Shown here piece after piece: positions 56,198 to 64,000 of a DNA stretch of 64,000 bases. The DNA is from Leptospira soteropolitanensis (GTDB taxonomy: Bacteria > Spirochaetota > Leptospiria > Leptospirales > Leptospiraceae): assembly GCF_026151655.1 (NCBI RefSeq), contig NZ_JAMQPN010000001.1, positions 744,001 through 808,000 of the forward strand. Direction: 5' to 3'. The notes below the pieces were generated by a model, which made no database searches, was not told the DNA's origin, and saw only the letters and a program-made list of their open reading frames with translations. The position numbers and the translations under genes are program-made. Positions within the stretch are counted from its first letter, which is position 1, and every line of letters begins with the position of its first letter.

Positions 56198-57283
56198 ATG
56201 AAAACATTTCCTTTTATCTACAACGAACCCAAAGAATTTCTGGGATCACTCCAATGGAAGGACTGGGCCGATTTCCTTCTGGGAGAAATCAATCCGAGAT
56301 ATTCAGTCACTACCATTAAAGCAAAAGTAATCTCTGTCCGTGAAGAAACTGCAGATTCCAAAACGTTTGTATTAAAACCAAACTGGCTTTGGAAAGGATT
56401 TGTTTCGGGCCAACATGTTCCCGTCACTCTGGAAATTGCCGGCAGAAGAGTTACACGGTTTTATTCATTATCCTCTGCAAAAGGAAGCAAGTATGTCTCA
56501 ATCACCGTAAAACGTCAGTCAGGTGGACTTGTTTCCAATTTTATCAATCAAAATATAAAAAAAGGTGATTTGTTGGAGCTCGGTGAACCGCAAGGTGAGT
56601 TTGTTTTGCCGAAAACATTACCTTCTAAATTTTTATTTTTAGCCGGTGGAAGTGGAATTACTCCAATCCATTCTATTCTTAAACAACTTCAATCAATGAA
56701 ATACAATGGAAAAGCTACACTCCTTTACTTTGTAAGATCTATTGACGATATCATTTTACGTTCTTCTCTAGAGGAAATCGAAAAAGAAGCAGGTTGGTTG
56801 GAGATTCGTTATATTTTTTCTGATGTTCCTAAAGAGGGTTATGACTCGGGTTTTTTAACTAAGGAAATTTTACAGAAGTATACAGATGATTTAAAATCCT
56901 ATTTTGTTTATGTATGTGGTCCTGCACCGATGCAAACCAAAGCACTTTCTCTTTTAGAAGGAAATGAAGTAAAGTCAGAGTTATTTATGTTACCTGGTCA
57001 ATCTTCATTAAAAGTGAAAAAAACAGGTACAGTGGATGTATTCCTTTCGTTAAGTCACAAAACCATTCAAGTGAAAGGGGAAAGATCTTTACTAGAAGAA
57101 TTAGAAGACCAAGGAATTTATCCGCAAAGTGGATGCAGGATGGGAATTTGCCATACTTGTGTTTGCAAAAAATCTGCTGGCTCTGTCACGGATTTAGCAA
57201 AGGGCGAAGTATCGGGTTTAGGTGAACAAAACATCCAGATTTGTATTTCTCGTGCCGAATCAAATTTAGAATTGGAACTTTAG
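56198..57283 (+). CDS. Ferredoxin-NADP reductase fused to 2Fe-2S ferredoxin (desaturase electron donor)
   Basis: 361 residues. The FAD/NAD(P)H reductase part has RFYSLSSAKGSKYVSITVKRQ (flavin), FLFLAGGSGITPIHSIL (nucleotide) and YVCGPAPMQ. A C-terminal 2Fe-2S ferredoxin carries the cluster cysteines in SGCRMGICHTCVC and ICIS. It matches DesB-type reductases that feed the desaturase encoded downstream. GAGG lies 5 bases before the ATG. Preceded by the TetR operators. Confidence 0.88.
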   Translation: MKTFPFIYNEPKEFLGSLQWKDWADFLLGEINPRYSVTTIKAKVISVREETADSKTFVLKPNWLWKGFVSGQHVPVTLEIAGRRVTRFYSLSSAKGSKYVSITVKRQSGGLVSNFINQNIKKGDLLELGEPQGEFVLPKTLPSKFLFLAGGSGITPIHSILKQLQSMKYNGKATLLYFVRSIDDIILRSSLEEIEKEAGWLEIRYIFSDVPKEGYDSGFLTKEILQKYTDDLKSYFVYVCGPAPMQTKALSLLEGNEVKSELFMLPGQSSLKVKKTGTVDVFLSLSHKTIQVKGERSLLEELEDQGIYPQSGCRMGICHTCVCKKSAGSVTDLAKGEVSGLGEQNIQICISRAESNLELEL

Positions 57284-57342
57284 AATTGGAACTATCGATA
57301 CTAAAGAGATTGAAGTAAAAGGAATAATCATAGGAAAAAATA

Positions 57343-58524
57343 ATGAGAACGATTAGTAAAAAATTAAATAAAGAAGAAATTGAATCCTTTGGAAAAGAAA
57401 TAGATGCCCTTCGCGAAGAAGTTATGTCCAAAGTAGGGAAAGAAGATGCAGATCATATTCGATTCATCTATAAAGCCTATCGGTATACAGAAGTTTTAGG
57501 TCGTGGCTTAATTCACTTTAGTTTCGAACCAATCTCATTTATCGCAGGTACAACGTTACTTTCCATTTCAAAAATTATCAATAATATGGAACTTGGTCAT
57601 AATGTCCTACATGGGCAGTATGATTGGATGAACGATCCTAGATTTAATTCTCGTACTTTTGAATGGGACATTGTTTGCGATGCCCACCAATGGAAATTTT
57701 ATCATAATTATATGCATCATACATACACAAATGTGTTAAACAAAGACCATGACTATGGTTATAATTTTACACGTTTGACCGAAGGACAAAAATGGAAACC
57801 CATAAACCTAACACAACCTTTTACCAATTTGTTCCTTGCTATGACCTTTCAATGGGGAATTGGTGCACATGGATTTCGTGTTGAACACTTAGAAATTCCT
57901 AAAAAACAAAGAAATAAAAGATCCTTAAAAGATTTTAAGAAAGTGTTCTTTAAGAAAATTGAACTACAGGTTGTAAAGGATTACTTACTGTTTCCACTCC
58001 TTGCAGGTCTTAATTTTCCAAAAGTTCTATTAGGGAACATGATTGCAAACTTAGTCAGAAACCTTTGGACTTATGCTGTAATTTTCTGTGGTCACTTTAC
58101 CGAAAATGCGGAATCGTTTTCTGCAGAAGAAATTGTTGGTGAAACTAAAGGTCAGTGGTATCTAAGACAACTTAAAGGTTCTTCTAACTTGGATGGCAGT
58201 AAATTCTTTTATACGATGACCGGACATTTAAGTCACCAGATCGAACACCATATGTTCCCTGGTATGCCTGCAAAACGTTACCGTGAAGTGGCACCTCGTT
58301 TGAAAGAAATTTGTGCAAAATACGGCCAACACTATAATACAGGAAGTTTTGTGAAACAGTTTGCTTCTGTTTGGAAACGAATCATTGCTTATTCATTTCC
58401 TGATTCCGTTGCTGGGAAAATAATGGGAAATAAAAAGAAATACTTAGAACCAACTGGTTTACTTTCACAACCTAGTTTTCAAGTTTCCCTTCCAATGGAA
58501 GAGAAATCAGTAACTCTTACTTAA
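57343..58524 (+). CDS. Membrane fatty-acid desaturase
   Basis: 393 residues. The three His boxes of acyl-lipid/acyl-CoA desaturases are present: GHNVLHG (His86, His90), HNYMHH (His121, His125, His126) and HQIEHH near residue 300. Two hydrophobic hairpins flank them. It introduces a double bond into membrane acyl chains at a di-iron site using electrons from the upstream reductase. AGGA lies 7 bases before the ATG. The operon ends with a strong terminator at 58587-58615. Confidence 0.9.
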   Translation: MRTISKKLNKEEIESFGKEIDALREEVMSKVGKEDADHIRFIYKAYRYTEVLGRGLIHFSFEPISFIAGTTLLSISKIINNMELGHNVLHGQYDWMNDPRFNSRTFEWDIVCDAHQWKFYHNYMHHTYTNVLNKDHDYGYNFTRLTEGQKWKPINLTQPFTNLFLAMTFQWGIGAHGFRVEHLEIPKKQRNKRSLKDFKKVFFKKIELQVVKDYLLFPLLAGLNFPKVLLGNMIANLVRNLWTYAVIFCGHFTENAESFSAEEIVGETKGQWYLRQLKGSSNLDGSKFFYTMTGHLSHQIEHHMFPGMPAKRYREVAPRLKEICAKYGQHYNTGSFVKQFASVWKRIIAYSFPDSVAGKIMGNKKKYLEPTGLLSQPSFQVSLPMEEKSVTLT

Positions 58525-58586
58525 CCTGAACAATTTTGGATTTTCCACTGGCGCATTGTGGAAAATCCATCCCTTTCCTTTCTTTT

Positions 58587-58615
58587 GGGTCCTCAAAACG
58601 AGGACCCTTTTTTTT
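58587..58615 (+). terminator. Rho-independent terminator of the desaturase operon
   Basis: GGGTCCTC (58587-58594) pairs with GAGGACCC (58600-58607), loop AAAAC, followed by eight T (58608-58615). It reaches into the stop codon of the convergent acyl-CoA dehydrogenase gene. Confidence 0.95.
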
Positions 58616-60320
58616 AACTTAGTCTGATTTTGTTAGCGGATAGAATTGCTAAACTATCAGTATGAAAATCTTTACACCACTGGCTGCGTAATTCCTTTCT
58701 TTTAACTGATTTATTTTTTGCTCTTTCCATTAGGTATCCAACAACAACTCTTGCAGCTGACTCTACTACTTCAAAACTATGTGCTTCTTTTCTTTGTTGG
58801 TCTTCTATTGATTTATATATTTCCACAATGGATTCAAAAAGATTTCGAATTTCCCCAAGTTTGGAGTTTGCTTCTGAACCATTTGCCAAATGATCTAAAT
58901 AAGCTCGGAACGTACCTGTCGCACTCATACCCGAAGTAATTCCACCAATGGCAGCATTGACCTGGATTTGTGTGGTACCATCGTAGATATTTGTGATTCT
59001 TGCATCTCTATAAAGTCTAGAGAGATCGTAATCTTCAGTATATCCTGCACCACCTAATACTTGTAATCCGTCATAAACTAAATCATTACACATTTCGGAG
59101 TTATAGTATTTGGAAATAGGTGTAAGTGTGTTTGCAACTTTTTCCCAAAATTTTCCAATTTTAGATTCTTCTGAAGTGGTTGTCCTTCCGTCTTCATACC
59201 AGTAGTATTTATCAACAGAGTAAGCGGCTTCTACCATAAGGCAACGCATTCCAGCTAGTTCCCTTTCCATTCGATCCAAGATCCGACGTACGGCAGGAAT
59301 TTCATAAATGGGTTTTCCAAATTGAATTCTCTCTTTTGCGTATTTGAGAGCTTCTTCATAAGCTGCAGTAACAATTCCTGTTCCTTGTGAAGAGACACTA
59401 AGACGGGCTCCGTTTAGCATTCCCATCACATATTTTACCAGTCCGAATCCTTCTTTGCCAACTAAATGACCCTCACTATTTTCAAAAACAGTCTCGCAAG
59501 TTGCCGATGCTTTAATTCCGAGTTTTTTTTCAATTCCTTGGACTGTGTAATTTTTATTTTCTACTATGAAGAAAGACAGTCCTCTGGCTCCACTTTCCTG
59601 TGTTCCTGTTCTTGCAAGTGTGAGTGTAATTCCTGGACTACCATTAATTCCACAAGCAACAGTTTGAAATCGTTTCGTTCCATTTAGAAACCATTTATCA
59701 TCTTTTTTAATGGCTTTTGTCGTAATATTGGGTAGATCAGATCCAAAGTCAGGTTCAGAAAGACCCATTGTGACTGTATAATTTCCTGAGATTAATTTTG
59801 GAATCCATTCTTCTTTCATTTCTTCCGAGGCACAAACTTCTAAAATTGCAGCAAGCCCCATACTTCCTACAGCAATTGTGATAGAACTATCCGACCTATA
59901 CATTAGCTCGGCTATAATCGCCTTGATGATGCTAGGTGTACCGAGTCCACCGTATTTTCTTTTGAAAGCAGCGGGTCCAAGTCCGGCATCATGATACATT
60001 TTGACTACATCAACCATTTCTTGTGGATGGATCACATTTCCATTTTCGAATTTTAATCCTTTGGAATCCACCACTCCGGCGACTTGAGAAACATACATGC
60101 CACTAATTTCTCCACATGATTTTAGAATTTCTTCGTAAAATGATTTCGCCTCACCAACATTAGTTGGCGCATATTCCAATCTTGGATTATTATTTTCTGT
60201 ATATAGTTTGGAGTCTGAAAAATTATTTTCGTAAAGGGGAACGATCTCATTCCAATCGATTAATTCGTAAAAGTGTTCTTTTAAATCTTCGTTTGTTTGA
60301 AAGTAATTGCTTTGGATCAT
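58614..60320 (-). CDS. Acyl-CoA dehydrogenase
   Basis: 568 residues. The flavoprotein signatures are VTMGLSEPDFGSDLPNITTKA and GLQVLGGAGYTEDYDLSRLYRDARI, with IYDGTTQIQ near the end. The length and the C-terminal extra helical part fit the ~570-residue acyl-CoA dehydrogenases (FadE/DmdC-like) rather than the 380-residue type. It is probably part of beta-oxidation. AAGGA lies 7 bases before the start. A palindrome at 60416-60430 could be its operator. Confidence 0.9.
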   Translation of the reverse strand: MIQSNYFQTNEDLKEHFYELIDWNEIVPLYENNFSDSKLYTENNNPRLEYAPTNVGEAKSFYEEILKSCGEISGMYVSQVAGVVDSKGLKFENGNVIHPQEMVDVVKMYHDAGLGPAAFKRKYGGLGTPSIIKAIIAELMYRSDSSITIAVGSMGLAAILEVCASEEMKEEWIPKLISGNYTVTMGLSEPDFGSDLPNITTKAIKKDDKWFLNGTKRFQTVACGINGSPGITLTLARTGTQESGARGLSFFIVENKNYTVQGIEKKLGIKASATCETVFENSEGHLVGKEGFGLVKYVMGMLNGARLSVSSQGTGIVTAAYEEALKYAKERIQFGKPIYEIPAVRRILDRMERELAGMRCLMVEAAYSVDKYYWYEDGRTTTSEESKIGKFWEKVANTLTPISKYYNSEMCNDLVYDGLQVLGGAGYTEDYDLSRLYRDARITNIYDGTTQIQVNAAIGGITSGMSATGTFRAYLDHLANGSEANSKLGEIRNLFESIVEIYKSIEDQQRKEAHSFEVVESAARVVVGYLMERAKNKSVKRKELRSQWCKDFHTDSLAILSANKIRLS

Positions 60321-60415
60321 ATAATTTCCTTTTGGATTAGAAGATAAATTTTATAATTGTGAGGCGATTAAAAAAAATCGTATAACAAAAAAAATTGAAG
60401 TTACGGAAAAATGGT

Positions 60416-60430
60416 GAACCGTTCGGTCTC
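60416..60430. promoter_or_regulatory. Palindrome upstream of the acyl-CoA dehydrogenase gene
   Basis: GAACCGTTCGGTCTC contains ACCG-TT-CGGT, an inverted repeat about 96 bp upstream of the dehydrogenase start. It resembles TetR-type operators but differs from the DesT-like sites, so a different regulator is expected. Confidence 0.45.
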
Positions 60431-60610
60431 CTTTTTGACGTAATGGTCAGAAACAAAAGCGAACATAGTAACAAAATTTCCCAATCCTCCATAAATCTTG
60501 AGAATTTGCGGAGAAATTTAGTTTTCTTTTTTAGTTTTCCTTATTAAGATTCTAAATCTATCGTCGCCAAATGATTGGATTTCCCTTTGATCTGGCGGAA
60601 AAGGAGAGGT

Positions 60611-61417
60611 ATGAAACAACTCATTTCTATATTTACACTCGTTTTGGCCATTCAATGTGCAAGCGTGCCAACGGCGCAACTGCCCGTAAAATCAACGATC
60701 ACTGGAACGCCGGTAGAATACAAATTGGATGGGAAATTGTATGAAGGGTATCTTGCCACTGATTCCTCAATGACTGGAAAACGTCCTGGTGTTCTTGTGA
60801 TTCATGAATGGTGGGGATTAAATGAATATCCTAAGCAAAGGGCAAGACAGTTAGCGGATTTAGGTTATGTTGCCTTTGTAATGGATGTTTACGGAAAAGG
60901 AATTATTGCCAAAGACCACGTGGAAGCAGGGAAACTATCTGGTGCCAACGGAGATCCCAAAGTCATACTCAAAAAAATCTACAAAGCAATCGATATCCTA
61001 AAATCAAATTCAAATGTTGATGTTAGTAAAATTGGAGCCATTGGATATTGTTTTGGTGGAGGTGGTGTCATCGAACTAGCATTAGATGGCGCTGATTTGA
61101 AGGGTGGTGTAGTTTCCTTTCATGGTTTTTTTGGTAGCAAAAATTTGACAACAGGAGCTAAAAAAATCAAAAGTAAGGTCTTAGTACATCATGGGGCCGA
61201 TGATCCTTTTGTTCCTAAATCTTCCGTGGAAACTTTTATTAAAACAGTGACAGATGCTAAAGCTCCGGTGACTTTTATTTCACATCCGGGGGCAGTGCAT
61301 GGATTCACTAGACCTGGTTCCGAAAAACAGGGCTTACCTGGTCTAGCGTATAATGAAAAAGCTGATTATGCATCTTTTGATAGCATGAAAACTTTCTTTG
61401 CCGCAAACTTCAAATAA
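60611..61417 (+). CDS. Dienelactone hydrolase family lipoprotein
   Basis: 268 residues from ATG 60611, preceded by AGGAGAGGT. The signal ends LAIQC, so Cys16 is probably lipidated. The dienelactone hydrolase core shows HEWWGLNEY, GAIGYCFGGGGV with the nucleophile Cys, HHGADDPFV with the Asp and HPGAVHGF with the His. Substrate unknown; a periplasmic or surface-exposed hydrolase is likely. Its 3' end overlaps the convergent RND gene by 52 bp. Confidence 0.85.
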   Translation: MKQLISIFTLVLAIQCASVPTAQLPVKSTITGTPVEYKLDGKLYEGYLATDSSMTGKRPGVLVIHEWWGLNEYPKQRARQLADLGYVAFVMDVYGKGIIAKDHVEAGKLSGANGDPKVILKKIYKAIDILKSNSNVDVSKIGAIGYCFGGGGVIELALDGADLKGGVVSFHGFFGSKNLTTGAKKIKSKVLVHHGADDPFVPKSSVETFIKTVTDAKAPVTFISHPGAVHGFTRPGSEKQGLPGLAYNEKADYASFDSMKTFFAANFK

Positions 61418-64000
61418 ACGAGAGGAAGAACAAAAAGGGTTAGTGCACTTGCAGAGACTAACCCTCCAATCACTACGGTGGCAAGGGGTCTTTGAACTTC
61501 GGCCCCGGGTGATGTGCTGATCGCCATCGGTATGAATCCAATTGATGCAAGAAAAGCTGTTGTCAGGACTGGACGTAGTCTTGAAACCGCAGCTTCTTTT
61601 ACTGCATCTTCTTTTTTCATTCCAGATTGTTCTAAGCTGCGGATAAAGCTAATCAATACAAGTCCGTTGAGAACCGCAATTCCAAAGAGAGCAATAAAAC
61701 CCACTCCCGCAGAAATACTAAACGGTAAACTACGGAGATACAAAGCAAAAATTCCACCAGTGATTGCAAATGGAACGTTTAGGAAAATGATAATTGCCGC
61801 AGAAACCTCGTTAAATGCAAAATAGAGTATTAAAAAAATGATAATAAGAGTAATCGGTACAACAACATATAGTGTTTTTGTTGCAGATTCAAATTTTTCA
61901 AATTCTCCGCCAGTTGTATAATGATAACCTGGAGGAAATTTGATTTCTTTTTGTAAGACTCTTTGTACAGCATTCACTGTGCTCACCATATCACTTCCGC
62001 GAATATTGAATTGAACCAAAGCATACCGGTTTTGATTTTGATGATAAATCTGCACTGGTCCATCTTCGATTTGAATTTCAGATAGTTCGTGTAAAGGCGC
62101 AAAGGTTTTATTCCCGACCTTTACCGGTATATTTTTGATTTGTTCTGGGTTTGGGCCAACATCGGTTTTAACTGCTATATCGAATCGTTTCATGCCTTCA
62201 TAAACGATACCTGCTGGTACTCCAGAGGAAATAGATTCCGTGACTCGGTTGACATCAAGTATGGATTGGTCATATCGTGCCAACTTTTCTCTGTTCGGTT
62301 TGATGCGAAGGTATTCTAACCCGTACAATTGTTCGATTCGTAAATCGACGACACCAGGAACGTGTTTGATCTTCGTGGAGATTTCTTCTGCTATTGATTT
62401 TAATTGGATTAGATCGTCGCCAAATATTTTGATTCCCACATCGGCTCGAATGCCTGCCATGATTTCATTATTTCGCATTTCAATTGGTTGCGATAGTCCG
62501 TAGGCAACTTGAGGTGTTACTCTTTCGATGATTTCTTGTAACTTGGCTTCAATTTCTTGTTTGGTGAGATTCCATTCAGATCTAGGTTTCATATCTAAAT
62601 ACATATCTGTTTTTTCGACCCCCATTGGTTCTATTGCCAATTCGGGAGATCCAGTTCTGGAAACTACTTCTGTGATTTCAGGAATTTCTTTAAGAATAGC
62701 TTTCTCTATTTTCATGGAAGATTGTAAAGATTCGGTTAAAGTTGTTGATGGGTATCGACTAATTTCGATTAATAAATTTCCTTCATCTAGTTTGGGAAGG
62801 AATTCTCCTCCTAATCGAAAAAATAAAACAATAGATAGGATGAGGATTCCGATTGAAGAATAGGTGACCTTTTTAGATTCTCTCAAACAATATTCTAGTT
62901 TTGGAGTATACCAGTTGTGAATTTTTTGAAAAAACTTTGTTTCTCCTTCAGCGATATGACCTCCTTTTAAAAAGTAAGATGCTAGTACTGGTATTAATGT
63001 CAGTGTTAAAAAGAAAGCACCGAGTAGTGCAAAAAGTACGGTTGTCGCCATTGGAATAAACATTTTTCCTTCTGTTCCACTTAAGGTAAGGATTGGGATG
63101 TAAACAATTCCTATAATAATTTCTCCATAAATAGTAGCTTTCCGGACTTCAATGGTGGCTGTTAAAATAGTTTCTTTTTGTTCCTCATCAGTAAGATCTC
63201 GTTTTAATTCTTTTCTTTTTAATCCTAAGCGCCTATGAGAGTTTTCAATCAAAATGACCGCGCCATCTACAATGAGTCCAAAATCGATTGCTCCCATAGA
63301 CATTAAATTTGCCGGAAGGTCGCGCAAAAACATAAGTGTAATTGCAAATAACATAGCAAGAGGAATGACCGAAGCAATCACAAGACCTGACCGAAAATCT
63401 CCAATCATCAAAAACAAAATTATGATTACGAGAATGGCTCCTTCAGAGAGATTCCAAACAATTGTTTTTAAGGTATTTTTTACCATAATCGAACGATCAT
63501 AGTAAGGTTTAATTTTCATACCAGTTGGTAGAGTTTTTTCGATTTGCGAAATTTTATCTTTTACCGCGGTTGTTACTTCTAAAGAGTTTTCTCCGAGTAA
63601 CATTAGTGTTACGGCACCTACAACCTCAGATTTTCCAGAGGCGGTGGCGGCTCCTTTTCTTAACCTAGGACCTTCCACAATGGTAGCAAGACTACTTAAA
63701 TAAATGGGAAAACCATCTCCCATTTTTCCAACTTGGATCTTTTCAAAATCAGTTGTTGTTTTTAATAATCCATCGCTACCAACGATCAGTTGTTCACCTG
63801 ATTTTTCTATATATCCACTACCGGTAGAAAGATTGTTACTTTGTACGGCGTTTACAATTTGATTTAAAGAAACACCAAGAGAAGCTGCTTTAAAAGGATC
63901 TACAATAACTTGGTATTGTTTTGTTTTTCCTCCAAAACTATTAACTTCTACAATTCCTGGAACTGTTTTGAGTGTTGGATTGATATACCAATTTAAATAG
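61366..64000 (-). CDS. CzcA/CusA-type heavy-metal RND efflux pump (partial)
   Basis: The gene runs leftwards from beyond the right edge; the part seen gives at least 878 residues. The proton-relay motif IDFGLIVDGAVILIENSHRR in TM4, YDRSIMVKNTLKTIVWNLSEGAI, FRLGGEFLPKLDEGNLLIE and MIVG-like TM helices identify the HME-RND subfamily, which exports Co/Zn/Cd or Cu/Ag. The first 90 residues at the right edge (TVPGIVEVNSFGG, GSGYIEKSGEQLIVG) are the porter domain. The N-terminus and the partner CzcB/CzcC genes would lie to the right. Confidence 0.92.
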   Translation of the reverse strand, partial: YLNWYINPTLKTVPGIVEVNSFGGKTKQYQVIVDPFKAASLGVSLNQIVNAVQSNNLSTGSGYIEKSGEQLIVGSDGLLKTTTDFEKIQVGKMGDGFPIYLSSLATIVEGPRLRKGAATASGKSEVVGAVTLMLLGENSLEVTTAVKDKISQIEKTLPTGMKIKPYYDRSIMVKNTLKTIVWNLSEGAILVIIILFLMIGDFRSGLVIASVIPLAMLFAITLMFLRDLPANLMSMGAIDFGLIVDGAVILIENSHRRLGLKRKELKRDLTDEEQKETILTATIEVRKATIYGEIIIGIVYIPILTLSGTEGKMFIPMATTVLFALLGAFFLTLTLIPVLASYFLKGGHIAEGETKFFQKIHNWYTPKLEYCLRESKKVTYSSIGILILSIVLFFRLGGEFLPKLDEGNLLIEISRYPSTTLTESLQSSMKIEKAILKEIPEITEVVSRTGSPELAIEPMGVEKTDMYLDMKPRSEWNLTKQEIEAKLQEIIERVTPQVAYGLSQPIEMRNNEIMAGIRADVGIKIFGDDLIQLKSIAEEISTKIKHVPGVVDLRIEQLYGLEYLRIKPNREKLARYDQSILDVNRVTESISSGVPAGIVYEGMKRFDIAVKTDVGPNPEQIKNIPVKVGNKTFAPLHELSEIQIEDGPVQIYHQNQNRYALVQFNIRGSDMVSTVNAVQRVLQKEIKFPPGYHYTTGGEFEKFESATKTLYVVVPITLIIIFLILYFAFNEVSAAIIIFLNVPFAITGGIFALYLRSLPFSISAGVGFIALFGIAVLNGLVLISFIRSLEQSGMKKEDAVKEAAVSRLRPVLTTAFLASIGFIPMAISTSPGAEVQRPLATVVIGGLVSASALTLFVLPLVYLKFAAKKVFMLSKDA

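Overview
The window looks like chromosomal DNA of a Leptospira species. The evidence is moderately AT-rich sequence, many lipoproteins with loose spirochaetal lipoboxes, a close Loa22 homologue, two proteins with 7TMR-DISM sensor regions, and several Leptospira-type hypothetical proteins. The metabolic content (TerC, crotonyl-CoA reductase, fatty-acid desaturase) suggests an environmental or saprophytic species, but this is inference. I found no tRNA, rRNA, CRISPR array or intact insertion sequence.

Layout. 1-8.3 kb: a D-Ala-D-Ala dipeptidase, a PH-domain protein, a two-subunit MaoC-type hydratase with an alpha/beta hydrolase, a membrane-anchored sulfatase-family enzyme, a PlsC-like protein lacking the usual catalytic motif, and an OmpA-family protein. 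8.3-23.5 kb: a PstS-like lipoprotein, a frameshifted NHL-repeat lipoprotein, a large repeat lipoprotein, hpt-sixA, a divergent response regulator and hybrid kinase, TerC, a pseudouridine synthase and Loa22. 23.8-31.1 kb is a distinct AT-rich accessory island. It holds an acyltransferase split at a tetranucleotide repeat, a decayed lipoprotein gene, a frameshifted outer-membrane protein and an overlapping cluster of small lipoproteins interleaved with two partly paralogous membrane proteins. 31.1-43.4 kb: a methyltransferase, both classes of fumarase, a VapBC-type toxin-antitoxin pair, an RRM protein, SlyD, a Na/Pi cotransporter and a PP2C-type phosphatase. 43.5-48 kb: a probable copper locus (Cys/His-rich exported protein, MbnP-like lipoprotein, di-haem MbnH-like peroxidase, lipoprotein, outer-membrane protein). 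48-64 kb: crotonyl-CoA carboxylase/reductase, oxidoreductases, a PTPS-family enzyme, a sensor kinase, a DesT-like regulator with a desaturase/reductase pair and two candidate operators, an acyl-CoA dehydrogenase, a dienelactone hydrolase and an RND metal-efflux pump that runs off the right edge.

The most interesting observations are: (1) an (AACG)5 repeat at 24278-24299 that puts an OafA-type surface-polysaccharide acyltransferase out of frame, where removing one unit or adding two restores a 679-residue protein, so it is a strong candidate phase-variation switch; (2) a parent module and an orphan module, each followed by a small lipoprotein (27.3-29.8 kb), which resembles the cassette organisation of polymorphic toxin/immunity loci; (3) two copies of an unexplained structured repeat (1187-1274 and 14758-14844); (4) an MbnP/MbnH-type copper locus without visible methanobactin genes; (5) a DesT-like regulatory region with two related palindromes. 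Two further genes (9.3-10.8 kb and 26.4-27.3 kb) are each broken by a single one-base indel in a short homopolymer, so assembly error must be excluded for those.
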